DNA from: Bacteroidota bacterium
GTDB lineage: Bacteria; Bacteroidota; Bacteroidia; Chitinophagales; Chitinophagaceae
DNA: 56,945 nt
Direction: 5' to 3'
Assembly: GCA_013286305.1 (NCBI GenBank)
Contig: JABDFW010000012.1
Span: 1 to 56,945, forward strand
Every line of letters begins with the position of its first letter. Position 1 is the stretch's first letter. The notes beneath the pieces are model-generated. The model was given only the letters and a program-made list of their open reading frames with translations. It did not search any database and was not told the DNA's origin. Below, one piece after another: positions 25,699-33,878 of the stretch. The position numbers and the translations under genes were made by a program.

Positions 25699-27111
25699 TT
25701 ACTTCAACGCATCCAGCAAGGTGTACATTTTTTGCACAACAGCATCAACGCCGCCATCGTAATTATTGATGATAAGGGAAAAAGTATATTCGGTGCCATC
25801 AGAAGCAGTTTGATAGCCTGCAAATGCTTTTGCGCCGCCAATGGTGCCGCTCTTCATCTTCATGCCATTAAAAATGGGCAACGCATTGTAAAAACTGCTG
25901 AACCACGGTTTTGTTTTGGCACATTGCAATGCAGCTACTTCTGCGGTTGCGGTAACGCGGTTTTGAGGAGATAAACCGCTGCCGTCTATCATTTTTACAC
26001 TGTTCTTTTCAATGCCGTTTTGCTGCCAGAATGTTCTGATAATATCAACCCCTTTGTCAGTAGAGCCAAAATCTGTTTTTTCATACGCAATTGTTTTTGC
26101 AAAGGCTTCTCCATAGAGGTTAATGCTTTTTTGAAGGAACCAGTAAATAAGGCTGTCAAGCGAAGGGGAATAATAGGTATATAACGATTGAGTGATAGCA
26201 GGAATTGATTTTTTATCGTTCGTAAATTTTGCACCAGGCACTATTTCGCCCGAAATGGTTATGCCCTTGTTCTTTAAATGATCCCCAAGCTCCAGCCCAA
26301 ATTGTTCCGCCGGGTATGGAATTGAACCGGATATGGTAAACTTTTTTTCACCGGCAGGCACTGTTCCGTTTGCAAAGCCTGATACGCTGTAAGGCGCTGT
26401 ATAAATATAAGCATTGTCACCGCTGCCCCCAGGGCCTGTTTTTATTTGATTATTCAGGTCATACACTGGCAGGTCGGGATTTGTGCCAATCACCTCTGTC
26501 TCATCCCCTTCCTTTGTTCCCGGTTTTAAATACAGGTCGTACTGATTTTCGTTCCAGTTAATGCCCCAGGTGCCTGCGCCGTAATAATTGCCAATATCTT
26601 CCCAAGGGTACCCGCCCGGCAGCGGTTGATAACTGAATTTGGTATCATTCAAAATAATATCTCCATTTATATGCCTGATGCCTGCTGCTTGTATAGCTGA
26701 AACAAATTGTTTTAAAATGGTGTCTCTTTTGGTGTGATCAAAACGCCAGCTTCCGAAAGAGGGGTCTCCATAACCCGTTATCAACAGGTTGCCGTTTAAT
26801 AACCCGTTTTTTATATTTCCACTATATCCCAGGTCTGTTTTATAATGGTAGTCTTTACCCAGTATATCAAGCGTTGCAACACTGGTAAAAATTTTCTGTG
26901 TGCTGGCAGGGGCAAGGCCTGTTGAGCTATTCAGTTCATACACCACCTCATTTGTTTTACTGTTTATCACGTAAAAACCAACGATAGCGTGTTTCAATTG
27001 CTCATCACCCAATAATTGTTTTACTGCATCCTCAAGTTTTTTATGCACAACCTGGGCTTTTGCGGCACAGCACATAACAGGAAAAATAATAAGCAGGAAT
27101 ATCTTACGCAT
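25699..27111 (-). CDS. dacB: D-alanyl-D-alanine carboxypeptidase/endopeptidase (PBP4/DacB type)
   Basis: Class-C low-molecular-weight penicillin-binding protein, 470 aa, exported (signal peptide ending near AKAQ). It trims peptidoglycan stem peptides or cross-links in the periplasm. The active-site SxxK is S70-T-Q-K73 in PASTQKIFT. The SxN motif is in GSGLSPQNR, and KSGT in MKSGTIGGAKAF closes the triad. The large insert between SxxK and SxN is typical of PBP4. Promoter-like TACTTTAG lies a short distance upstream. It probably forms a single-gene unit. Confidence 0.93.
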   Translation of the reverse strand: MRKIFLLIIFPVMCCAAKAQVVHKKLEDAVKQLLGDEQLKHAIVGFYVINSKTNEVVYELNSSTGLAPASTQKIFTSVATLDILGKDYHYKTDLGYSGNIKNGLLNGNLLITGYGDPSFGSWRFDHTKRDTILKQFVSAIQAAGIRHINGDIILNDTKFSYQPLPGGYPWEDIGNYYGAGTWGINWNENQYDLYLKPGTKEGDETEVIGTNPDLPVYDLNNQIKTGPGGSGDNAYIYTAPYSVSGFANGTVPAGEKKFTISGSIPYPAEQFGLELGDHLKNKGITISGEIVPGAKFTNDKKSIPAITQSLYTYYSPSLDSLIYWFLQKSINLYGEAFAKTIAYEKTDFGSTDKGVDIIRTFWQQNGIEKNSVKMIDGSGLSPQNRVTATAEVAALQCAKTKPWFSSFYNALPIFNGMKMKSGTIGGAKAFAGYQTASDGTEYTFSLIINNYDGGVDAVVQKMYTLLDALK

Positions 27112-27185
27112 TGTATTTAATTAGCAAGGCGCTAAAGTAATAACATTACTGCATGCAATGCTGCATTAAACAGTGACGGTTACGG

Positions 27186-27938
27186 CTAACGGTTAAAATC
27201 GTACATTAAACCAAAGGAACTGCCAACAAGCTCAAATGTGCCTGAAGTAAATCTTTTATCAAACGGGGAGGAGTAAAACGAAAATGGCCTTACCTGTATA
27301 TACATGCCAATACCCTTATAAACAAAAAACGAGCCTTCTAAATAAGGCTCGATGGTTAATACATAGGCTGTAGCATTTTGAGTATATAGCTTCTTGAACT
27401 GGTTAACGGTAGCAGCAGTCGGTTGTATATAAGTAGCATCAAATTCAACTTGTGCGCTGCTGTTTAATAATATATCTGAGCGCATATTTAAACCAGCGGT
27501 AAAGGCTCCGCCTATACCACGCTTTCTGCGGATAATAGAATAAGCAATAGTAACGGGCACCTGTAAATACTGATTGGTAAGCCGAACATAAGATATGGAC
27601 GAAGTATCATGTGGAGGCGGAGAATCAAACAAAAACAGGTCAGTAAAAAAATCACCTAATGTATATTTATTCATACTGTAATGCCTCTCGCTGTATCCTA
27701 AGCCACCTTTTATCAACCACCTGCTCTTACCCGCCTGCATGGTTACCTGTAAACCGTAAGAGGAAACATCGCCTAACCGGGAAGTGTTGCGGCGTTTTTC
27801 AGGTACAAGGGTATCGTTATTTAGCTGCTCAAAAAAAAGGCCTGTGCCTCCATAGGCTTCCAGGCGTGGCGCTTTATTTTGTTCAAAAGCTGCAACGGAT
27901 ATTAATAATAAGCAAAGGGTTAAGAATAAATATTTCAT
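27186..27938 (-). CDS. Outer-membrane beta-barrel protein (porin-like)
   Basis: 250 aa with a signal peptide (MKYLFLTLCLLLISVAA). The mature chain consists of alternating hydrophobic strands (LIKGGLGYSERHY, YLQVPVTIAYSI, AFTAGLNMRSDI, FVYKGIGMYIQVRPF) characteristic of the PorT/OmpX-like eight-strand barrel group in Bacteroidota. The end SSFGLMYDFNR has the penultimate aromatic residue common in such barrels. Function unknown. Confidence 0.7.
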   Translation of the reverse strand: MKYLFLTLCLLLISVAAFEQNKAPRLEAYGGTGLFFEQLNNDTLVPEKRRNTSRLGDVSSYGLQVTMQAGKSRWLIKGGLGYSERHYSMNKYTLGDFFTDLFLFDSPPPHDTSSISYVRLTNQYLQVPVTIAYSIIRRKRGIGGAFTAGLNMRSDILLNSSAQVEFDATYIQPTAATVNQFKKLYTQNATAYVLTIEPYLEGSFFVYKGIGMYIQVRPFSFYSSPFDKRFTSGTFELVGSSFGLMYDFNR

Positions 27939-27968
27939 ATTTCATGGTAATGACCTGATCAAAATACA

Positions 27969-27997
27969 TTTTGTTGCAAAAGAAACAAATAATTTTG
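27969..27997 (+). promoter_or_regulatory. Bacteroidota promoter of cinA
   Basis: TTTTG at 27969-27973 and TAATTTTG (exact TAnnTTTG) at 27990-27997, separated by 16 bp. The -7 box ends 16 bp before the cinA ATG. Confidence 0.5.
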
Positions 27998-28013
27998 CGG
28001 CGCATTACAATAT

Positions 28014-29273
28014 ATGGAAAAAGTTACGGTTTCTATTATTACGATTGGGGATGAATTACTGATAGGCCAGGTAATTGATACCAACAGCGCCTGGATGGCG
28101 CAGCAATTGAACAAGGCGGGGTTATGGGTACAACACCGTGTTGCGGTGGGTGATGTTGCAGACGATATTTGGAACGCCCTGGATGAAGAAGGCAAACGCT
28201 CTGATATTATACTAATAACGGGCGGCCTTGGCCCCACGGCAGATGATATAACAAAACCCTTGCTGTGTAAATATTTTGGTGGTACGATGATATTGGATGA
28301 GCCCACCCTGGCGCATGTAACGTATTTGTTTGAGCATGTTTTTAAACGCCCTATGCCTATGCTCGACCGCAACCGCAAACAGGCTGAGGTGCCGGATGTA
28401 TGTACTGTTCTAAAGAACAGGGTGGGTACAGCGCCGGGCATGCTGTTTGAAAAGGAGGGTAAAATATTCATCAGCATGCCGGGGGTGCCGCATGAAATGA
28501 AGGGTATAATGCAGGATAGTGTTTTGCCGCTTTTGAAAGAGCGGTTCAAGCTGCCTTATATTGGCCACCGCACTTTAATAACCTTTGGAGTGGGTGAATC
28601 TATGCTGGCCGAGCAAATAAAAGATTGGGAGGAAGCACTGCCCCCTTTTCTAAAGCTCGCTTATTTGCCAAATTATGGTATGGTACGCCTGCGGCTAACT
28701 GCAAGCAGGGAAAAAGAAGCAACTGACAGAACATTAGATGAAGAATTTGCCAAACTAAAAGCCCTGGTGAAAGATGTGCTGGTAGTGGATGAAGACATTA
28801 CTATGGAACAGTTGGTTGGAAGGCTTTTAAAAGAACACAATAAAACTCTGTCAACGGCTGAAAGTTGCACTGGTGGCTATATTGCGCACCTTATTACCGC
28901 TGTGCCGGGCGCTTCAAATTATTTTAGAGGGAGCGTGGTTAGCTATGATAACAGCATAAAAAAGAGCGTGTTAAAGGTAAAAGAAAATACTCTGCAATCA
29001 GTTGGTGCAGTTAGTGAAGAAACGGTTAAAGAAATGACTAAAGGCGTGCTTGAAGTGATGGGCACAGATTATGCGGTAGCCGTTTCGGGTATTATGGGGC
29101 CGGATGGCGGTACACCTGAAAAACCGGTAGGTACAGCTTGGATAGCTGTTGGAAATAATACAAAAATTGAGGCAAAAAAATTACATTTTCGCTTTGAAAG
29201 GGTAAAGAATATTGAATTAACCGCAATGAACGCCTTAAATATGCTCCGTTTATTTATGCTGGAAAATAGCTAA
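28014..29273 (+). CDS. cinA: CinA-family nicotinamide-nucleotide amidase / ADP-ribose pyrophosphatase-like
   Basis: 419 aa two-domain CinA. The N-terminal MoaB/MogA-like (COG1058) domain has TIGDELLIGQVIDTN and TGGLGPTADD. The C-terminal PncC amidase domain has STAESCTGGYIAHLITAVPGAS with the catalytic Ser/Cys region and VSGIMGPDGGTPEKPVGT. It recycles nicotinamide mononucleotide and salvages pyridine nucleotides in the cytoplasm. Full length with both domains intact. E2 follows on the same strand after 111 bp. Confidence 0.94.
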   Translation: MEKVTVSIITIGDELLIGQVIDTNSAWMAQQLNKAGLWVQHRVAVGDVADDIWNALDEEGKRSDIILITGGLGPTADDITKPLLCKYFGGTMILDEPTLAHVTYLFEHVFKRPMPMLDRNRKQAEVPDVCTVLKNRVGTAPGMLFEKEGKIFISMPGVPHEMKGIMQDSVLPLLKERFKLPYIGHRTLITFGVGESMLAEQIKDWEEALPPFLKLAYLPNYGMVRLRLTASREKEATDRTLDEEFAKLKALVKDVLVVDEDITMEQLVGRLLKEHNKTLSTAESCTGGYIAHLITAVPGASNYFRGSVVSYDNSIKKSVLKVKENTLQSVGAVSEETVKEMTKGVLEVMGTDYAVAVSGIMGPDGGTPEKPVGTAWIAVGNNTKIEAKKLHFRFERVKNIELTAMNALNMLRLFMLENS

Positions 29274-29297
29274 TAAGGTTAATTGCAGCAGAAACTT

Positions 29298-29305
29298 TAT
29301 TTTTG
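29298..29305 (+). promoter_or_regulatory. Possible -7 element TATTTTTG before the E2 gene
   Basis: Matches TAnnTTTG, 79 bp ahead of the E2 start. A TTG lies only 12 bp upstream, which is too close for a standard -33, so support is weak. Confidence 0.28.
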
Positions 29306-29384
29306 GCGTGTGAACGGTTGCTCCGGGCAGCGCTCGCTAATAATTGATGCTTCCCGGTACTAAAAATTTGAAATTGTAAATACA

Positions 29385-30719
29385 ATGGCTATTGTTGACC
29401 TGGTAATGCCAAAATTGGGCGAAAGCATTATGGAAGCTACCGTATTGAAATGGTATAAAAAGCCAGGCGATGCGGTAAAACAAGACGAAACGGTGCTGGA
29501 TATTGCTACTGATAAGGTTGACAGCGAAGTGCCGTCAACCGCGGCAGGCGTAATAACTAAATTGTTGTTTAAAGAAAACGATGTGGTTCCGGTTGGCGCT
29601 GTAATTGCCCATATTGAAACAAATAATCATTTTACCGCCGAAAAACAATTTACTCCACATGAGCACGTTGAAGCGGAATTTAGTGAGGAGGAGGTGCCTT
29701 ATGTACCACAACCAACGGCATCAATACCCGCTCAAAGCCATGGTAACAGGTTTTATTCGCCATTGGTGCTTAACATAGCCAACAGCGAAGGTATAAGCAT
29801 GACAGAGCTGGAAAAAATTGCCGGCACAGGTAATGAAGGCCGTGTAACAAAGAAAGATATTCTGCAATATTTGTCGGATAAAAAAGCAGGAGTAACGCCA
29901 TCCCATCATGCACAAGTTTCATCCCATCATGCACAGGCTGCAACTAAGGAGCAGGTAACCGTATCACAACCCGAAATGCTGCCGGTAAGATCTGAAACGG
30001 AATATTCGGGCAATGTTGAGATCATTGAGATGGACAGGATGCGCAAGCTGATTGCCAAGCACATGGTGAACAGTAAGCAAACCAGCGCCCACGTAACATC
30101 TTTTGCTGAAGCCGATGTTACCAATATGGTTTTGTGGAGAGAGAAAGTGAAGAAAGAATTTGAAAAAAGAGAAAATAACAAAATAACATTCACGCCTTTA
30201 TTTATTGATTGTTTGGTGCGCGTAATAAAACGCTTCCCGATGATAAACAGCTCGGTTGACGGTGAGCGTATTATTATTAAGAAAGATATTAATATAGGCA
30301 TGGCAACTGCAATGCCTTCCGGTAACCTTATAGTACCCGTTATTCGCAATGCTGACTATCTTAACCTTGTTGGTTTAAGCAAACAGGTAAACACCCTTGC
30401 TGATAATGCACGCAACAACAGGTTAAGGCCCGATGATACACAGGGTGGTACTTTTACCTTAACCAATGTTGGTACATTTGGCAGCTTGATGGGTACGCCT
30501 ATTATTAACCAGCCGCAGGTGGCTATAATGGCTGTAGGGGCAATTAAGAAAAGGCCTGTTGTTATTGAAACAGAGCAGGGCGATACCATTGGAATACGCC
30601 ACATGATGTACCTATCCTTAAGTTACGACCACCGTATTATTGATGGCAGCCTGGGCGCATCATTCTTAACGGCTGTTGCAAAAGAGTTTGAACATTGGGA
30701 TATGGAAAGAAGCTGGTGA
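29385..30719 (+). CDS. 2-oxoacid dehydrogenase complex E2 (dihydrolipoyl acyltransferase)
   Basis: 444 aa. Single lipoyl domain (1-80) with the lipoylated Lys44 in IATDKVDSEV. A flexible linker leads to a peripheral subunit-binding domain (about 124-166: YSPLVLNIANSEG, GNEGRVTKKDIL). The catalytic domain (about 210-444) has the chloramphenicol-acetyltransferase motif SYDHRIIDGSLG. A duplicated SHHAQ segment lies in the second linker. The single lipoyl domain and overall length suit branched-chain or 2-oxoglutarate type E2. No E1 or E3 gene is adjacent, so substrate is unresolved. Confidence 0.9.
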   Translation: MAIVDLVMPKLGESIMEATVLKWYKKPGDAVKQDETVLDIATDKVDSEVPSTAAGVITKLLFKENDVVPVGAVIAHIETNNHFTAEKQFTPHEHVEAEFSEEEVPYVPQPTASIPAQSHGNRFYSPLVLNIANSEGISMTELEKIAGTGNEGRVTKKDILQYLSDKKAGVTPSHHAQVSSHHAQAATKEQVTVSQPEMLPVRSETEYSGNVEIIEMDRMRKLIAKHMVNSKQTSAHVTSFAEADVTNMVLWREKVKKEFEKRENNKITFTPLFIDCLVRVIKRFPMINSSVDGERIIIKKDINIGMATAMPSGNLIVPVIRNADYLNLVGLSKQVNTLADNARNNRLRPDDTQGGTFTLTNVGTFGSLMGTPIINQPQVAIMAVGAIKKRPVVIETEQGDTIGIRHMMYLSLSYDHRIIDGSLGASFLTAVAKEFEHWDMERSW

Positions 30720-30720
30720 A

Positions 30721-30941
30721 CCCCTCCGCCCCTAAAGGGGGACTATTGATGGAGGAGATATGCCCTCCGCCCTAAAGGGGACTATGGAGGAGGAAATGTA
30801 AAATTTGGATGTATTTACGGATTGAAGATACTTGCAACCTATGATTATAAAAGTTATATTACAAAGCAAAATAAGTTTATAATCAACCTCATAGTCCCCT
30901 TTAGGCCCGCCCGATCCGGTACGGGCGGGGGCGGAGGGGCA
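30721..30941. repeat. G/C-rich palindromic repeat pair forming a MITE-like inverted element
   Basis: Two direct copies of a CCCTCCGCCC-TAAAGGGG unit (30722 onward and 30763-30790) face an inverted copy (CCTCATAGTCCCCTTTAGG at 30887-30905, continuing to GGGCGGAGGGG by 30939). The inverted copy is itself interrupted by a CCCGCCC/GGGCGGG hairpin (30906-30929). About 95 bp of AT-rich DNA lies between the arms. Confidence 0.65.
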
Positions 30942-30954
30942 AACCTTCTCAACA

Positions 30955-31404
30955 ATGAAAAATTTATTCAACCAGGAAGCCGAACAGGAAATACTTAACC
31001 GTTTTAACACGCTTACCCCAGACTCCCGACGCCAATGGGGTAAAATGTATGTTGACCAAATGCTTGCCCATTGCAGTGTAACCCTGGAAGTAGCTACCGG
31101 GCAAAAGTCTCCCCCAAGGTTATTTATTGGAAAACTACTCGCTCCATTTTTTAAATCATCTGTTTTGAGTGACAAACCATTCAGTAAAAATGGGCCTACG
31201 GATAAAAGTTTTATTGTTACAGACCGGCGGGATTTTGACGCTGAAAAAACAAAGCTTACAGGCTTGATAAAACAATTCTCCGAAGGCGGAGCAGAGAAGT
31301 GTACTACTCACCCGCATTCTTTTCTTGGTAAATTGACTGCAGATGAATGGGGTTTAATAATGTATAAACATCTTGACCATCACTTGAAGCAGTTTTCGGC
31401 GTAG
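30955..31404 (+). CDS. DUF1569 / DinB-like protein
   Basis: 149 aa, a single four-helix DinB-like domain of the DUF1569 group. Conserved positions visible are WGKMYVDQMLAHC (first metal-ligand His), then HPHSFLGKLTADEWGLIMYKHLDHHLKQF, where the HxxHH cluster supplies the remaining ligands. DinB-like proteins bind a divalent metal, and many are thiol-dependent transferases; this protein's reaction is unknown. The ATG at 30955 follows directly on the palindromic repeat. Confidence 0.8.
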   Translation: MKNLFNQEAEQEILNRFNTLTPDSRRQWGKMYVDQMLAHCSVTLEVATGQKSPPRLFIGKLLAPFFKSSVLSDKPFSKNGPTDKSFIVTDRRDFDAEKTKLTGLIKQFSEGGAEKCTTHPHSFLGKLTADEWGLIMYKHLDHHLKQFSA

Positions 31405-31417
31405 GCAGCTTAAGCAG

Positions 31418-31545
31418 GTTTGAATGTTTGAGGGTTTGAATGTTTGAATGTTTGAATGTTTGAATGTTTGAATGTTTGAATGTTTGAATGTTTGAATGTT
31501 TGAATGTTTGAAGAGTTCACGAGTTCAGAAGTTGCAAAGTTCGTG
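31418..31545 (+). repeat. Tandem octamer array (TTTGAATG, 9 perfect copies) within 8-bp repeat cluster
   Basis: Nine uninterrupted TTTGAATG copies occupy 31435-31506, preceded by two degenerate units and followed by GTTCACGA and GTTCAGAA units. It lies between the DUF1569 stop and the kinase-like start. Confidence 0.9.
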
Positions 31546-31594
31546 AATACAGGCGATGTTTTCGCATATTAGTGTTTTCTCTTTAATTTTAAGT

Positions 31595-32119
31595 ATGCAA
31601 AAAAGATACCCGCACCAGTTATCATATGGGGCGAATAATCCTGTAATTGCGCTGAATGAGACGGAAGTTGCCAAGATATTTTCTGGCGACACAAGGAGCG
31701 ATATAGGCGGTGAAGCTATTAAAATGAAATTTGCTAATGGCATAAACTCAGTTATTGTAAAATTTCTGAGGCTTGATTATGATGAGGTAAATGAATGGGA
31801 CTTATTGATAATGGAAAGGCTTTATGCACTCGATTACCGCAGCCATGAAATTGAAAAAAGGGAATTATGGATGGATGTTTTTGAGGACGAAATGGAGGAA
31901 TTACATGCCGCAGGTTTTGTGCACAGGGATATAAGAAGGCCTTCAAACATACCGGGGGAGCGGTTTGATAATGTACTGTTAACCTCAAACGGGTTACGCC
32001 TGATAGATGTGGGTATATCAGCCCTTCGCACACAGGTGGGAGATAAACTGTTTGATAAATATGTTGCTACCGAAGTAGAAGAGCTGAAAATATTTAAGCA
32101 ATTTTTCCTGAACAGGTAG
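31595..32119 (+). CDS. Minimal protein-kinase-like protein
   Basis: 174 aa from ATG 31595 (MQKRYPHQL); the open frame extends to 31556, but that would add a repeat-adjacent leader. Kinase landmarks are a beta3-like Lys (K56 in NSVIVKFLRL), acidic residues E66/E74 on a following helix, the catalytic loop H110-R-D112, N126 in FDNVLLTSNG, and a DFG-like D138-V-G. Between HRD and the NVLL segment lies an extra 8-9 residues (IRRPSNIPGERF) compared with HRDLKPENVLL. No glycine-rich loop is obvious and the C-lobe is cut to a short helix. It could be an atypical kinase or a pseudokinase; substrate unknown. Confidence 0.62.
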   Translation: MQKRYPHQLSYGANNPVIALNETEVAKIFSGDTRSDIGGEAIKMKFANGINSVIVKFLRLDYDEVNEWDLLIMERLYALDYRSHEIEKRELWMDVFEDEMEELHAAGFVHRDIRRPSNIPGERFDNVLLTSNGLRLIDVGISALRTQVGDKLFDKYVATEVEELKIFKQFFLNR

Positions 32120-32195
32120 ATGAGTAGTTTGAATGTTTGATAGTTTGAATGTTTGCGAAGTTCACAAGTTCCTGAAGTTTGAGAAGTTCTTCAGG
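32120..32195 (+). repeat. 8-bp-period intergenic repeat cluster
   Basis: GTTTGAAT, GTTTGATA and GTTTGAAT units then GTTCACAA and GTTCCTGA follow the kinase-like stop. Confidence 0.6.
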
Positions 32196-32330
32196 CTATG
32201 TGCCTTTTCCCATGAGGGAGTAGGGGCAAAAGTGTTGTTTCACTTAAAGTTTCCTTAATACCAACAATCCCTTTCATCCATATTCTTAAAACCATAATTT
32301 TTTTTGTAATTTACTTACAAATGAACGGCT

Positions 32331-33044
32331 ATGAACTCATTATCAGAAACATGGTTTGCAGACGGGTATATAGATTTTGAATTGAAGAAATATACACTCT
32401 TAGCCTACCTGCAGGAAGTAAATAAATATTTTAACCAGCACAAACTTTATCCGCAACTGGCAGACATTATTTTTCATTACAACAACTTACTGGCATTTAA
32501 AAAGAACAAGCAGTATTTGCAGGAACAGTTTCCCAAGAAATTTACGGGGATACAATTGCAAAAATTACAGGTATTGTATGAAAAAATGATTGAGGATGAT
32601 GACCTGATGAAGGAACTGGAGGATATTATACAGTATGCATCAAAAATAATGGAAACAACCATTAATAACGGAACAGAAATATATGAATTGGTGGAAGATA
32701 AAATGACGATAGCCCCAGTGGGTTTAATTCCGCTGGATTTGAATGAAGGCTATTTTTTTCTAAGCACATCAATGGATAAAAACACTAAAGTATATCAATA
32801 CCGGCTAAGCATCTTTGAAAAACATGATGAGAAATACCGCAGCATAAAAACAGAGTTTGTAGATACCTGGCACCGCAATATTGTAAACACCTATGAGAAT
32901 ATAAAATCAGAGCTTATACGCCACCGGGCCATGCTCCCTAACCCTGCGGTATATGCTATTGATATAGCGTTGGGTTTTCCTGTAGAAGAAACTTTATTGC
33001 CTATTGCCAAAAGGAGCCTGGTGAGGTATTTAAGTGTAGCGTAA
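32331..33044 (+). CDS. Conserved hypothetical protein
   Basis: 237 aa, soluble, no signal peptide or membrane segment. The N-terminal half is helical and charged (DFELKKYTLLAYLQEVNKYF, LQKLQVLYEKMIEDDD). The C-terminal half has strands (APVGLIPLDLNEGYFFLS, KVYQYRLSIFEK) and ends with a helix (LLPIAKRSLVRYLSVA). The look is of a full-length, real Bacteroidota protein, but I do not recognise a named family. It is on the same strand as the kinase-like gene, separated by a repeat-bearing 211-bp spacer. Confidence 0.65.
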   Translation: MNSLSETWFADGYIDFELKKYTLLAYLQEVNKYFNQHKLYPQLADIIFHYNNLLAFKKNKQYLQEQFPKKFTGIQLQKLQVLYEKMIEDDDLMKELEDIIQYASKIMETTINNGTEIYELVEDKMTIAPVGLIPLDLNEGYFFLSTSMDKNTKVYQYRLSIFEKHDEKYRSIKTEFVDTWHRNIVNTYENIKSELIRHRAMLPNPAVYAIDIALGFPVEETLLPIAKRSLVRYLSVA

Positions 33045-33049
33045 AACAC

Positions 33050-33120
33050 TCATGCCCCCGCCCTAAAGGGGAGATGGAGGAGAAAGCCCCTATCCCCTAA
33101 AGGGGGAAATGGAGATGGGG
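33050..33120. repeat. G/C-rich palindromic repeats (CCCCTAAAGGGG family)
   Basis: Two units, CCCCGCCCTAAAGGGGAGATGGAGG and CCCCTATCCCCTAAAGGGGG..., directly after the hypothetical gene. Same family as 30721-30941. Confidence 0.6.
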
Positions 33121-33172
33121 GATACAATGTATTAGCTACTTAATTTTTTGCCCGCCTAACCCGGGGCATAAA

Positions 33173-33201
33173 AAAAGGGCAGCTGTATAAACTGTCCTTT
33201 T
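33173..33201 (-). terminator. Intrinsic terminator of ssb
   Basis: On the minus strand AAAAGGACAG pairs with CTGCCCTTTT (one wobble) around a 9-nt loop, followed by TTT. It begins about 20 bp after the ssb stop. Confidence 0.7.
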
Positions 33202-33219
33202 GCAAATACTATTTTAAAT

Positions 33220-33672
33220 TTAAAATGGCAGGTCATCCGCAACCTCGGTAATATCGGCAGGTGCTGCTGCCGCATGCGAAGGTGCATTATATGATTGTGC
33301 CGGTGCATGATAAGATTGTGATGCGCCATGATCGCCATTGCCGCCTTCGCCATTGTTTTTGTTACCGAGCAATTGCACATTGGATATCCGCAGGCTTAAA
33401 GCTGCCCCTTGCCTGCCGTCCTGGGTTTGATAGGTACGTACATCGGGGGTGCCCTCAACATAAACTTGTGATCCTTTTTTAAGGTATGGGGTAATGCCTG
33501 TTTTGTCCGTCCAGTAAGCGCATTCAACCCAAATGGTCCTGTCTTTTTGATTGCCCATGCTGTCACGGAATTTCTCCGTATGCGCAACGCTAAAATTTAT
33601 AACATTTTTTCCGTTTACTGAATTTACCACGCAGTCTTTTCCCAAGTTACCAATTACTTGTAGTTTGATCAT
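33220..33672 (-). CDS. ssb: Single-stranded DNA-binding protein
   Basis: 150 aa from ATG 33672 (MIKLQVIGNLG). The open frame continues upstream to 33768, but the extension is hydrophobic and unlike SSB, so the internal Met is the proper start. OB-fold (1-108) with VINFSVAH, IWVECAYW and KKGSQVYVEG. A Gly/Asn then Ser/Tyr/Ala-rich flexible linker leads to the acidic tip DDLPF that binds partner proteins. Coats ssDNA in replication and repair. Confidence 0.95.
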   Translation of the reverse strand: MIKLQVIGNLGKDCVVNSVNGKNVINFSVAHTEKFRDSMGNQKDRTIWVECAYWTDKTGITPYLKKGSQVYVEGTPDVRTYQTQDGRQGAALSLRISNVQLLGNKNNGEGGNGDHGASQSYHAPAQSYNAPSHAAAAPADITEVADDLPF

Positions 33673-33769
33673 ATGACAATTTTTAATCGTTAGGAAACAA
33701 AGCAATATAATAAAAAATTTAATGATGATATAATATTTCCCAAACGAGGTTACAGAATTGAATGACAAA

Positions 33770-33858
33770 AAATTTGAATGTGTGAGCGTTTAATTGTGCC
33801 GCAAGTTCATGGGTTTAAGGTTTGAAAGTTTGGTTGTTTAGCGTTTGAAAGTTTACTA
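33770..33858 (-). repeat. 8-bp-period repeat cluster upstream of ssb
   Basis: Read on the minus strand it carries CTTTCAAAC and GAACTTGCGG units then CATTCAAAT toward ssb, the same polarity seen ahead of other genes. Confidence 0.5.
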
Positions 33859-33878
33859 CTGCTTCACATTCTCTTTCA

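Noticed and set aside
30732..31175. 147-codon minus-strand ORF covering the palindromic repeat and DUF1569 start
   Set aside because: Antisense to a recognised gene and built largely from repeat sequence.
31435..31506. CRISPR-like array
   Set aside because: Units are 8 bp with no spacers and no cas genes nearby; it is a simple tandem repeat.
32952..33120. Terminator function for the CCCCTAAAGGGG palindromes
   Set aside because: Good stems but no T tract on either strand, and similar units occur as an inverted pair elsewhere, so repeat is the better label.
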